Below are positions 18,201 to 22,766 of a DNA stretch of 33,115 nucleotides, one piece after another (the stretch's first letter is position 1; each line of letters starts with the position of its first letter). Location: contig CAKZKD010000032.1 of NCBI GenBank assembly GCA_937121175.1, positions 1-33,115 of the forward strand. Direction: 5' to 3'. This stretch comes from an uncultured Flavobacteriales bacterium. Lineage in GTDB: Bacteria > Bacteroidota > Bacteroidia > Flavobacteriales_G > Salibacteraceae. The notes under the pieces were generated by a model, which was not told the DNA's origin, did not search any database, and saw nothing but the letters and a program-made list of their open reading frames with translations. Made by a program: the position numbers and the translations under genes.

Positions 18201-18460
18201 TTAATGTTAGGAACCGTCCAAGCGTAAGAACCGGAAGTAGTATTGTAAAAACTCGTTACAGAAGTCCAATTAGTTCCCCCATCTGTAGAATAGTCAATCG
18301 AATAAAAATTTGAAGTTCCACTTGCAGTCCAAGTAATGTTCTTACTTGTACATCCGGCCCATATCTCACCACCGTTTGGCGAGGTAATGGTAATGGACTG
18401 TGATATTGCAAAAAGAGAGGCGAATAATGATAAAACGGTTGTAAGTAATATTCTTTTCAT
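6263..18460 (-). CDS. Giant multidomain T9SS-secreted surface protein (adhesin-like)
   Basis: One uninterrupted 4,065-residue frame. Residues 1-21 are a signal peptide (MKRILLTTVLSLFASLFAISQ). Residues 22-2010 are 21 tandem domains of about 94 aa with the pattern SPNGGE.W..G....ITW, Y.S.D.G..W, W.VPN and VRV.D, resembling Kre9/KNH-type Ig-fold repeats. Residues 2011-3973 are 26 complete domains of about 73 aa (FC.GDSV.L.SS, W.SGDTT.SI.V, G.Y.V, GC) with one Cys pair each, plus a final copy lacking the first Cys. The last ~93 residues are a type A T9SS sorting domain (SIYPNPSNGVF, LPSGMYQFEL). The predicted route is Sec export, T9SS translocation and surface attachment or release; adhesion or matrix function is inferred from the architecture. 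No enzyme domain is visible. It is probably monocistronic, with a hairpin terminator at 6209-6239. The repeats make assembly collapse a concern, but the frame is intact. Confidence 0.93.
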   Translation of the reverse strand: MKRILLTTVLSLFASLFAISQSITITSPNGGEIWAGCTSKNITWTASGTSNFYSIDYSTDGGTNWTSVTSFYNTTSGSYAWTVPNINTSNCLVRIQDSNTPSIVDQSNSSFTITAPLILTSPNGSETWEAGTSKSITWAATGTGNRYNIQYSINGGSNWTTIRSNYYNTTGIYNWTVPNNQSTTALVQITDYYNACMTDKSDNVFTIDPPTPTLSLTTPNGGQTYYSGTGYNIQWSAANLTTNLIALDYSTDSGNTWTPIVTGVANTGSHLWTVPNTPSNACMVKVKAVGSNLADSSNNYFTIKNPFITVTYPNGGENFQGCNSYTIRWANGGITNRRYDIHYSIDNGSTWTAIATNVYSSSTTNAGYTWAVPNTIKGSALIRVSDRNNASTNDVSDNSLNISNNTSIIVTSPTGGEQWEAGTTKTITWVDNGRSRFRVWYSSNAGSTWSYVTSNTYGNSVNWTVPNTPSSNYLIRVRDYYTACFEDQSDSTFTVTPPTPIINVTYPNSGQTFYPGESRSINWSSSYLTSAFVKTEYSVDSGATWVVNSSVTANDGSDPFTIPNTITTNALVRVSEYGNPTLFDVSNTTFNIASPFITLNAPNGGEIWKGCESKSISWSVGGGSGTYRLEYSLDSGSTWVFINNRSSTSYSWTVPSKLSSTKGFIRVRDISRGIQDQSNSKFTFVPNTDIIITDPVGGEQWEAGTTERISWVDNNVSRFRVRFSSNSGASYSYITSNTYSNFHNWSVPNNPGANYKIKVEDYYNSCKYDESDSVFTVLPPQPVITVTAPNGNTLYPQQSYSIRWSSQYLNSSFVNIDFSSDSGTTWNSVAQTTANDGIHSWSVPNSISSNCFIRVTESGSPTIYDWSGKFTIAQPYLTLTSPNGGEVWKGCESKSISWTSGGTSGSVRVEYSLDSGATWVFITNRSGSNFTWSLPTKLSSSNAFVRVSDAARGLSDQSNTKFSLIPNSDIIVTSPNGGEQWEVGTSKTITWVDNGVSRFRVRFSSNGGTSYSYITSNTYSNSQNWTIPNSPGASYKIKVEDYYNSCKYDESDTVFSITPPTPVLNVTYPNGGNVFYPGESRSINWSSSYLTSAFVRTEYSLDSGATWVVNSSVTANDGSDPWIIPNSITTNVLVKVSEYNNPSLFDISNATFSIASPFITLNTPNGGELVKGCNTQSISWSVGGGSGTYRLEYSLDSGATWNFITNRSGTNFNWSVPSKLSSTKGFIRIRDFSKGTEDRSNSKFTFVPNTDIIITDPVGGEQWEAGTTERVSWVDNNVSRFRVRFSSNGGASYSYITSNTYSNFHNWSVPNNPGANYKIKVEDYYNSCKYDESDSVFSVLPPQPVITVTAPNGNILYPQSAYSIRWSSQYLNSSFVNIDFSSDSGTTWKSVVQTTSNDGSHTWTVPDSISTKCFVRVTESGSPSVYDWSGRFTVREPYLTLTSPNGGELWRGCESKNISWLSGGTSGTVRVEYSLDSGATWIFISNRSGSNFNWSLPTKLSGANAFIRVSDASRNLSDQSDSKFTIVPNSDIIVTSPLGGEEWEASTTNLITWVDNGVSRFRVRYSTNDGLSYSYVTSNTYANSVNWSVPNNPGVNYKIKVEDYYNSCKYDESDSVFEVTPPTPTLTLTAPNGANTLYQGQNYTVRWSSSHLTSPYVRLDYSLDSGLTWNVISNITNNDGSEVWSVPNVSTEKALVRVSEYGNASMYDISNANFFITPSITLLSPNGNNGQVNYRGCTVTSITWKAGGTSNRYNIAYTLDGGTNWTTINSNFYSSSSNPIYNWTMPNTGSAKVKVRVRDRNDASKSDESDNPFAISLPLKLNTANNGETYYVGDTVLLDWTSNGTSNYYNIDYSTNGGSTWTNIAFNFNTSGNTYQWIVPGTVTNNAKIRITDNIANCKQTQSVVAFKIVAGSQKITVNQPSGGEFWNGCTQQQIRWTDSGNSAAYKIEYSSNAGLSWTTIQNAYGSATGTYDWNVPSQVGSQYLIRVSDASDATKTDQSDSTFKVGVAVTPTITAVGVTTICSGSSVTLTADRSTGITWYPGGMTTQTVNVTTPGNYYVIATDSNSCSVQSNSIPVTAGTPPAKPTLTASGPVKFCLGGSVILSTNQTSGIEWYPGGQTSQTITATQGGAYTVTYTDGSGCSSTSDPLQITTNTIPAINRSSAGVCLGDSLVLSSSSSSGNVWFPTGDTTQTIKVSTNGNYKVQVTDADNCVSTSNEDTVLFLAPPAKPIITALGSTSFCKGESVQLKASPSNNVTWSNGIQDSVITVDSAASITVKYTNAGGCASESNPINISLLPEPSKPLVTLVGDSVICSGDSVSLASNTVSNFWSDSSTSNTITVKQTGYYATTTTGSNGCKSTSVPVLVTVNPSPSSPVINASGNTTFCTGDSVLLISNQPNGNKWSTGDSSTSILVKNAGSYTVDFTNQFGCTSSSQPANVVVNNAPAKPLITNSGLNQICVGDSVTLSSSFGGTVQWSTGESTNSITVKNAGNYSVTAVAVNGCSTTSDFTSIGLNTIPQTPSITRSDTNDLCVGDSILLFSSSATGNVWSTGDTTSSIIVSTNGTYQLHVKSNSGCESGTVSEIVSFNSVPSKPSIMVSGDTVLCSGDSVTLSTNASNVLWSNGSTASSINVKTSGQYTVSVGASSSCGSTSNPVAVQVNAQPAVPTILVSGDTTFCSGDSVQLTSSVNAGLMWSTGATSSSIVVKNTGSYSVKTTNQFGCDATSMPTNITVNARPAAPVVSANGSVDFCDGESVLLISSSPTNNLWTTGDTTNTVVVSASGNYAVTLNSATGCSSTSNSIMVNVRPQPTKPVITVNGDTSFCSGDSVVLSSTINSGLLWSTGDTTNSIIVRTAGTYGVKTTNTNGCEASAEAVNISVFNSPSAPVISANGSVDFCDGGSVLLTSSALTNNNWTNGDTTNSISVTATGNYAVSVITPNGCSATSNSIMVNVKPHPTNPIITVNGDTSFCSGDSVVLSSSVNSGILWSSGDTTNSIVVKTAGTYDVKATNSVGCEAISDAVSIAVFNSPTAPVVTANGSIDFCVGDSVLLSSTALSNNTWTSGDTSNTLNVKTTGNYAVSVSTSNGCSATSNSIFVNVRPEPAKPLITVNGDTSFCSGDSVVLSSSINSGLLWSSGDTTNSIVVKSAGTYDVQTTNSSGCESTSEPVSISVFNAPAVPVITANSATTFCDGGSVLLSSSAPLNNTWSSGDTSSAITVKASGSYSVVVQSANGCESSSLPTIVNVNPRPVKPIINLIGDSTFCAGDSVTLVTNYSSGIVWSSGDTTTSVTVKAAGIYSVQHTDMNGCVSTSDARAITVYSVPAVPVISASGPVEFCAGNSVTLNSSSAADNVWSTGDTNNSISVSTTGNVNVRVVNANGCEAISQNLFVKVNQLSVVPSISVIGDTTFCSGDSVTLVSSLNSGILWSTGDTTASIVRKVSGTVSLTYTDTNSCSASSSVLQITSDPTPVVPTILASGATTFCAGNSITLNSSSASNNKWSTNDSTAAIQVNANGNYSVTTYNQFGCEATSQNLLVTVNPVPALPSINASGATTICQGDSVILSSSNLNGNFWSTTDTANSITVKSTGVYSLKIVDANSCESTLATQSVLVNPVPSAPIVSANGPTGFCQGDSVVLTSSAQTGNNWSQGDTVQSITVKTSGTYSVKLINTIGCEAISNSISVSVGNLPSTPVISAIGNTEFCAGDSVTLVSSASVGSRWSTGDTVSSIVVKSPGIVSLGLFDNGCLSNSTSESIKVNANPSRPLITFTGDTAFCPGDSVQLHSSYANGNTWSHAGGNAVSIVVKSSGSYQVTHADSNGCRAVSNPLAVRLFPAPNAPFVSPGGSVEICAGDDIVLSSDIKTGLSWSNDQSPADTQLVNTAGVFSVNHTDHNGCAVSSNQVIVSIISAPAPSTISKIGQDLVSTTASSYQWYLGGVPQAGEIGSLIRPSQNGVYQVETSNSSGCTVLSEPYTYTSVGVADASNGWVQEFSIYPNPSNGVFGMTLNLSELQEFELRIFSFEGKVVYQENIKPTTTQIARNYLLQELPSGMYQFELSSTKGVYKERLIIQR
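6542..12430 (-). repeat. Array of 27 Ig-like two-cysteine repeats
   Basis: I count 26 complete coding repeats of about 219 nt plus one degenerate copy next to the sorting domain. Each complete copy has one Cys near the start (FC.G) and one near the end (GC or SC), a conserved W in the middle and a G.Y.V strand. This suits an intradomain disulfide as in Ig folds. Linkers are proline-rich (NP.P, N..PA.P). Confidence 0.85.
8936..10249 (-). repeat. Three tandem copies of a two-domain (438-bp) unit
   Basis: Ig-like domains 11-16 alternate between two subtypes: APV.(S/T)ANGS.DFC and (K/N)P.ITVNGDTSFCSGDSVV. The 1,314 bp divide into exactly three 146-codon pairs. This is the most homogeneous part of the Ig array and probably the most recently expanded. 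Confidence 0.75.
12431..18397 (-). repeat. Array of 21 Kre9/KNH-like domain repeats in A-B-C order
   Basis: I count 21 coding repeats of about 280 nt. They fall into three types repeating in order. Type A has a GC dipeptide before the first W strand. Type B has EAGTT..ITW and a late Cys, usually in YYN.C. Type C has YPG....INWSS..L and usually a GS/DGS stretch. The order is (ABC) six times, then A, B and a final A-like copy. Confidence 0.85.
13307..16675 (-). repeat. Tandem six-domain super-repeat (2 x ~1.68 kb)
   Basis: Domains 7-12 (14990-16675, 562 codons) and 13-18 (13307-14989, 561 codons) match position by position. Examples are SISWSVGGGSGTYRLEYSLD in domains 7 and 13, DPVGGEQWEAGTTER in 8 and 14, and RWSSQYLNSSFVNIDFSSD in 9 and 15. 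The likeness between blocks exceeds that between neighbouring triads, so a six-domain block was probably duplicated as a unit. Confidence 0.8.
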
Positions 18461-18479
18461 AGTTCATTTTTTAGCTACG

Positions 18480-18507
18480 CGAATTTACCAACTTTCGTGC
18501 ATTCAAA
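18480..18507 (-). promoter_or_regulatory. Candidate promoter of giant gene
   Basis: On the minus strand, TTTG (18504-18507) is followed after 16 nt by TAAATTCG (18480-18487), one mismatch from TAnnTTTG, ending 19 nt before the ATG. The spacing is shorter than consensus, so this is weak support only. Confidence 0.3.
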
Positions 18508-18638
18508 CTATTATTTTATAAAGCATAACACATGATTTACATGGCCGTAAGCTTATTTCAAAACAAATCGCCACAAAAGACAATTATCTAGTGATATTGC
18601 GGTTCATGGATTAACCATAAAATTTCGACCATATCCAA

Positions 18639-18646
18639 TAGCTTTG
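18639..18646 (+). promoter_or_regulatory. -7 promoter element TAGCTTTG
   Basis: This is an exact TAnnTTTG match followed by C, ending 17 nt before the ATG at 18664. No clear TTG lies at the -33 spacing. Transcription would start near 18653, leaving a leader of about 11 nt. Confidence 0.5.
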
Positions 18647-18663
18647 CAAAAATTTTTTAGACT

Positions 18664-19566
18664 ATGATTCGAATAATTACAACAGCATTATTTTGCCTTA
18701 TTGGACAACTCATTTTCGCTCAACCAGGCCACACCATTGAACAGAAAAAACAAACTTTTGGGTCTTTTGGAGAGTTAGAAACCTACGAGCTTTTGATTAT
18801 GCAGGCCAACAAGGCTGATGTAATTAAAGGTCTTGTAAAACAATTAGAAAAAAAGACCAAACTTAAAACGGTTGAAACCAAAGAAATGGTTTCTATCGAT
18901 AAGGTATTTTATGAAGACTATTGGTTGGATTCCCTGAGCATAAAGGCTATTCCTATCCAGAAGGAAAATGGAACCATGGTGACTTTTTCTTTTGATAACG
19001 AAGGACAATCGGTTGGCAAAACCACCCATCCAGAGCTTCATTTATCCATTAAAAAATACCTCAAAAACTTCGGGCTAAATATGTACGAAGATGCGGTTAA
19101 AGATGAACTGAAGTCGGAGGAGAAAAAATTAAAGACACTCGAAAAAGAATTAAAATCTGCGATGAACAATGAAGACAAGATTCGTAAGAAAATTCAAAAT
19201 GAGGAAATCAACAAAACCGACAAAAAAGAAGAAATAGCCCAAAACCAAGCTTCAAGAGAGTCCAAAGTTGCTGAAATTCAAACCCAAAAGGATAAAATGA
19301 ATGCAATCACCGACGACAAAGAAGCTAAGGCTGTCGAAAAAGCTACTTTAAAGACTATGAGCAAGGAGCTTAAGGTTATGAAAAAGGACAACAAAAAAAT
19401 GCACAAAACGGTCTTTAAAATCGATAATCACATTAGAGATTTGGAGCTTGAAAAAGAAGGTTCGATAAAGGAACAGGAGAGTATTAAAGGCCGAATAAAT
19501 AACAAAAAAGATGAAATAATTGCCGTTAAAAATAAGCTGTACGCAATTACTGAGGCACGAGATTAA
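18664..19566 (+). CDS. Secreted coiled-coil protein of unknown function
   Basis: I do not recognise the family of this 300-residue protein. Residues 1-19 form a signal peptide (MIRIITTALFCLIGQLIFA). Residues 20-135 form a mixed alpha/beta segment with the charged stretch EKKTKLKTVETKEM. From about residue 140 to the end the sequence is very rich in Lys, Glu, Asp and Gln with heptad-like spacing, strongly suggesting a long periplasmic coiled coil. No lipobox Cys and no T9SS sorting domain are present, so a periplasmic location is most likely. It is divergent from the giant surface-protein gene, with 203 bp between the two starts, but nothing else links the two. The ATG at 18664 is supported by the signal peptide and the -7 element 17 nt upstream. 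A bidirectional terminator follows. Confidence 0.8.
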   Translation: MIRIITTALFCLIGQLIFAQPGHTIEQKKQTFGSFGELETYELLIMQANKADVIKGLVKQLEKKTKLKTVETKEMVSIDKVFYEDYWLDSLSIKAIPIQKENGTMVTFSFDNEGQSVGKTTHPELHLSIKKYLKNFGLNMYEDAVKDELKSEEKKLKTLEKELKSAMNNEDKIRKKIQNEEINKTDKKEEIAQNQASRESKVAEIQTQKDKMNAITDDKEAKAVEKATLKTMSKELKVMKKDNKKMHKTVFKIDNHIRDLELEKEGSIKEQESIKGRINNKKDEIIAVKNKLYAITEARD

Positions 19567-19583
19567 ACTTATTATTTAGGTAC

Positions 19584-19614
19584 AAAAAAAGGGGGCAATT
19601 TGCCCCCTTTTTTT
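19584..19614. terminator. Bidirectional intrinsic terminator
   Basis: A perfect 14-bp stem has core GGGGGCA/TGCCCCC and a 3-nt loop, with seven A on the left and seven T on the right. It serves both the upstream + gene (stop at 19566) and the convergent - gene (stop at 19634). Confidence 0.93.
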
Positions 19615-19633
19615 ATTTAATAATCATTCTATT

Positions 19634-20413
19634 TTACTTTACGTAAACCTTTTTCAAATCTGAATCGGTTACAGTAAATGCTCTTAGTAAGTAAAAACCC
19701 GGAGCTACTTCTTCCGATATAGCTACTGAACCTTCTTCTTCAGCAACATTCTCCGAAAGAATTACTTTTCCTGTTAGGTCAATAAGTTCAATTGAATTTG
19801 AAACATGGCTAGAAGCAAACTTAAACTCAATGCTTCTATCGTTAACATAGAAATTACTTAGACCATGAATATCAATTAAATTGATAGAAGTAGCGTTAGT
19901 GTCTCCACCACCAGTGCCGCCACCGCCGGTTCCACCGCCACCGCCGCCACCGCCAGTCGTCTCACTTTTTGTTTTAAACGTGGTACAATGACGCCCCACC
20001 ATAGGGTCTGTATTCGGCTGATATGGATTGTAAAGAGGCCAAGTACACACTTCAAAGTTTGTTCCTGCCGTATTTGGGACTAAAAATGAATTGGTTAAGT
20101 ATGCATTCAAGTTTGAACCATTAGAAATATTAGCACTTAGGTTATTCATAATTAGGTTACCTCTATTGTTTCCATCCACAGACCACCCAAACGTTAATGA
20201 ATCGCCCATAGTTAAGCCTTGCATTCCCGATAAGTTATTGGTAACAATAAACCAAAGTCTAGCCGTGTCACCTTTTTCTAATGCTGTGTCATTCATTGGC
20301 GACTGAAAATTACCTCCTGGCTCAGAGAATAGTAAATCAATAACGTCTAACTGTTGTGCATTAATTGCTCCTGCAAATAAAACAGCAGCGCAAATTGAAT
20401 AGATTTTTTTCAT
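19634..20413 (-). CDS. T9SS-sorted secreted protein with polyglycine hinge
   Basis: The product has 259 residues. A signal peptide covers residues 1-19 (MKKIYSICAAVLFAGAINA). It is followed by a beta-rich domain of about 130 residues with two Cys (EVCTW and GRHCTTF) that may pair. I cannot name this domain. Next is an almost pure Gly/Thr linker at about residues 153-170, then a C-terminal domain with ELIDLTGKVILSENV and APGFYLLRAF ending in KKVYVK, which matches a type A T9SS sorting domain with a divergent start. The predicted fate is export across the outer membrane. The linker probably separates the folded N-terminal module from the sorting signal. It has its own promoter and a strong terminator, so it is probably monocistronic. 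Confidence 0.83.
   Translation of the reverse strand: MKKIYSICAAVLFAGAINAQQLDVIDLLFSEPGGNFQSPMNDTALEKGDTARLWFIVTNNLSGMQGLTMGDSLTFGWSVDGNNRGNLIMNNLSANISNGSNLNAYLTNSFLVPNTAGTNFEVCTWPLYNPYQPNTDPMVGRHCTTFKTKSETTGGGGGGGGTGGGGTGGGDTNATSINLIDIHGLSNFYVNDRSIEFKFASSHVSNSIELIDLTGKVILSENVAEEEGSVAISEEVAPGFYLLRAFTVTDSDLKKVYVK
19905..19956 (-). repeat. Low-complexity GGN tract encoding Gly linker
   Basis: GC-rich trinucleotide runs (CCG/CCA on the plus strand) encode runs of eight and then four Gly broken by Thr. The tract contrasts sharply with the AT-rich surroundings and could vary in length by slippage while keeping frame. Confidence 0.7.
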
Positions 20414-20435
20414 AATTAAATTTTTAATGTTTGCT

Positions 20436-20468
20436 CAAAAGTAAAAATCAAAGCTGAACTTTCGCAAA
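20436..20468 (-). promoter_or_regulatory. Bacteroidota-type promoter of T9SS cargo gene
   Basis: On the minus strand, TTTG (20465-20468) is followed after 21 nt by TACTTTTG (20436-20443), an exact TAnnTTTG match. Transcription would begin near 20429, about 16 nt before the ATG at 20413. Confidence 0.65.
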
Positions 20469-20498
20469 AAAATTGGTTGGGCGGTAAATAGGATGACA

Positions 20499-21848
20499 TT
20501 AATTTTTTTTGTACCGTTGGTTAAATCCCTTGTCCCCTCTCGATTTAGGCTTTTTGTATTTCTTACCTTCTCGCTTCCATTTACTACCCAAATTAATTTT
20601 TTGGTTTTTAGCTTTCTTCTCATGGATGGCCTCTCCCCTTGCATCTTGCTTTGAAACTATTGAAATTTCCCTAACCCTATCTTTCTCCTCTGGAGCTAAC
20701 TGTTTTGAAACCTCCACCTCTTCCGGAAATTCCACAACAGGAATTTCTAAATTCATCAATTCTTCAATACTCTTTTTGTAAGGCTCTTCTTTTTCTGTGA
20801 AAAACAAAATGGTTTTTCCTTCATTTCCTGCCCTTCCAGTTCTACCAATACGGTGCATGTAATTCTCAGGAAAATCTGTGGTGTCGAAGTTAATTACATG
20901 AGAGGTATTTTCGATATCCAACCCACGCGCCATTACATCGGTCGAAATGAGAATACGCTTCTCCCCTTCTTCAAATTGCTTTACAGAACGCAAGCGGTAA
21001 TTCTGAGACTTATTTGAATGTACTATAGCGAGTTCTGAACCAAAAAATTCATCCATCAACTCATATAATCTATCCGCTTGTCGCTTGCTAGAAAGAAAAA
21101 CTAAAACCTTTGAAAATTCGTTTTTGTCCTGAACCAAGTGCATCAACAAGTTGGCTTTGGTGTAGAAATTTGGGACTAAAAAACTAGATTGGTCGATATT
21201 ATCTAAAGGAGTACCGCTAATTTCAATGGTAATTTTCTCTGGCTTCACAAAAAAATCGTCTATCAATGTACTAATATCAGTAGTCATTGTAGCCGAAAAC
21301 ATAGTGTTTTGGCGCCTAGGTGGCATAAGCTCAAATAAGTTTGTCAATTGAAACCGAAATCCTAAATCCAACATGATATCAACTTCATCAATAATAAGTT
21401 TCTGAATCTGTTTCAATTGAATCGAACGTGCCAATACTAGGTCGTATAACCTACCAGGAGTCGCTACTAAAATGTCCATTCCATGAGAAACTTCAATTTT
21501 TTGGGTATTGATATTAACTCCACCATAAACCCCCTTTATGCGACAATTCATAAATTTTGAATACGATTCCAATTGTTCAACTACTTGAGTAACCAGTTCT
21601 CGAGTGGGAACTAAAATCAATACACGAGGATGAATTTGTTCAGAGTACTTTAAATCTTGCAGAATCGGTAAACTGTAAGCCAGGGTTTTACCTGTTCCTG
21701 TTTGCGAAATACCTACCATATCTTTGCCCGAACGAACAACCGAAAAGGCTTTTACTTGAATGGGAGTAGGTTCTGTAAAGCCTAATTCTTCAATCGCATT
21801 CAACAATTGTTTAGATAGTCCTAGGTCAAAAAAAGTGGGTGTTTCCAT
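20499..21848 (-). CDS. DEAD-box RNA helicase
   Basis: This 449-residue ATP-dependent RNA helicase has all the expected motifs: Q motif FTEPTPIQ (24-31), motif I QTGTGKT (49-55), Ia PTRELV (81-86), Ib TPGRL (130-134), motif II DEVD (154-157), III SAT (185-187), V ARGLDIE and VI HRIGRTGRAG. Motif II reads DEVD rather than DEAD; both acidic residues needed for Mg-ATP remain. The C-terminal ~55 residues form a Lys/Arg-rich tail that probably binds RNA. It is closest in character to the RhlE/CsdA-like helicases that act in ribosome assembly, RNA decay or cold adaptation; the exact orthologue cannot be decided. The start at 21848 gives the expected Q-motif spacing. Confidence 0.93.
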   Translation of the reverse strand: METPTFFDLGLSKQLLNAIEELGFTEPTPIQVKAFSVVRSGKDMVGISQTGTGKTLAYSLPILQDLKYSEQIHPRVLILVPTRELVTQVVEQLESYSKFMNCRIKGVYGGVNINTQKIEVSHGMDILVATPGRLYDLVLARSIQLKQIQKLIIDEVDIMLDLGFRFQLTNLFELMPPRRQNTMFSATMTTDISTLIDDFFVKPEKITIEISGTPLDNIDQSSFLVPNFYTKANLLMHLVQDKNEFSKVLVFLSSKRQADRLYELMDEFFGSELAIVHSNKSQNYRLRSVKQFEEGEKRILISTDVMARGLDIENTSHVINFDTTDFPENYMHRIGRTGRAGNEGKTILFFTEKEEPYKKSIEELMNLEIPVVEFPEEVEVSKQLAPEEKDRVREISIVSKQDARGEAIHEKKAKNQKINLGSKWKREGKKYKKPKSRGDKGFNQRYKKN

Positions 21849-21865
21849 AATCGTTATTCGAAAGG

Positions 21866-21895
21866 CAAAGAACTGCTTTTTTATTTAAAAATCAA
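21866..21895 (-). promoter_or_regulatory. Candidate promoter of helicase gene
   Basis: On the minus strand, TTG (21893-21895) is followed after 19 nt by GTTCTTTG (21866-21873), which keeps the CTTTGC part of the -7 element but not the TA. It ends 17 nt before the ATG, the same distance as in two stronger promoters of this window. Confidence 0.4.
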
Positions 21896-21935
21896 TTGTC
21901 ACACAGAAGTATAGAACCAGGTGTTGGAAATCATA

Positions 21936-21943
21936 TAAATTTG
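21936..21943 (+). promoter_or_regulatory. -7 promoter element TAAATTTG
   Basis: This is an exact TAnnTTTG match followed by C, ending 15 nt before the ATG at 21959. It lies downstream of the TTG at 21896 that would open a longer reading frame, so it argues for the ATG as the true start. Confidence 0.55.
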
Positions 21944-21958
21944 CACAAAATCTCTATA

Positions 21959-22756
21959 ATGAAGTTGAAAAACCTACTCGGCCAACTATTTTTATTCGTT
22001 GCTTTTTTAAGTGTTTCAAGTCTTTTCTCTTTCTCAGCAAAAGCACAAAAGTTGGACACTATTATTACCAAATATGGTGAACTTACTTTAGGAACTGTTC
22101 AAATTCAAAAGAACGAAGCCAATTCTTCTATCAACGTTGAATGTTTTATTGATGGTGAAAAATATGAGAACAGCCTTATCCGTTTTGTAATTAAAGACGG
22201 AAGCAAGTATGCTAATGTTGACTTCATTGAATCTTCTGATAAGTACATGAATGTTATTCGCGAACTCAATTTTATAGAAGCTTGGAAAACAAATCTTGAA
22301 TTGTCAATCTATAAAATCATCGTTTTTACAACAGATAAAAACGCCATCGAAAAAGGAAAATATGAAGCAATACTGTTCTATGGCCAAGAAAATAATGAAG
22401 TGAAATTTGGTAACGTCCAAAACATGAGTTCTGATTATGCCACTATGCCTGAAGTAATGAAGTACGTCAACAAAAAGAAAAGAAAAGACATTATTCGAAA
22501 CGTAGCGAAATCAATGATTTTTGTTGCTGCTGGTGTTGCCGCTGTCGGGTTTTATGTTGACGCGCCGGCTGTTACTTATGGTGCGGCAGGTGTAACGGCA
22601 GCAAGTGCTATTGCTTTTTTGGCAGTTAGCATCAAAGCCGACAAAAACATTACTAAGGCTTTTGATATTCTTGGAAGTGGTTCTGACACACATCCAAATG
22701 CAATTGTGTATTTCAAAAAAGAATACGTAAAGTCCAAAAGCGGAAAAATTCTGTAG
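21959..22756 (+). CDS. Exported/membrane protein of unknown function
   Basis: The product has 265 residues from the ATG at 21959. A longer frame from a TTG at 21896 exists, but it would bury the signal peptide and include the promoter. Residues 1-29 are a signal peptide (SLFSFSAKAQ at the end). The following ~130 residues are a beta-rich domain beginning LDTIITKYGELTLGTV. After a basic stretch (NKKKRKDIIRN, 171-181) come two hydrophobic Ala/Val/Gly-rich helices (about 185-200 and 205-224), then a short tail. The topology suggests a periplasmic domain anchored by a C-terminal helical hairpin. I do not recognise the family. It is divergent from the helicase and convergent with the YheT-like gene 10 bp away, with no terminator visible between them. 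Confidence 0.78.
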   Translation: MKLKNLLGQLFLFVAFLSVSSLFSFSAKAQKLDTIITKYGELTLGTVQIQKNEANSSINVECFIDGEKYENSLIRFVIKDGSKYANVDFIESSDKYMNVIRELNFIEAWKTNLELSIYKIIVFTTDKNAIEKGKYEAILFYGQENNEVKFGNVQNMSSDYATMPEVMKYVNKKKRKDIIRNVAKSMIFVAAGVAAVGFYVDAPAVTYGAAGVTAASAIAFLAVSIKADKNITKAFDILGSGSDTHPNAIVYFKKEYVKSKSGKIL

Positions 22757-22766
22757 CTTGATTTGC

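Noticed and set aside
6263-18460. Many open frames of 60-160 codons on the plus strand and in other frames inside the giant gene, e.g. 14010-14387 and 14712-15197
   Set aside because: They recur at matching positions of successive repeats, have no promoter or recognisable product, and mirror the Ser/Thr/Asn-rich codons of the minus-strand gene. They are shadows of a repetitive gene.
20499-21848. DEVD in place of DEAD as a possible inactive helicase
   Set aside because: Both acidic residues needed for ATP hydrolysis remain and all other motifs are intact; this is a tolerated variant.
21896-21958. N-terminal extension of the 21959 gene from a TTG
   Set aside because: It would place 21 residues before a clear signal peptide and includes the -7 promoter element at 21936-21943.
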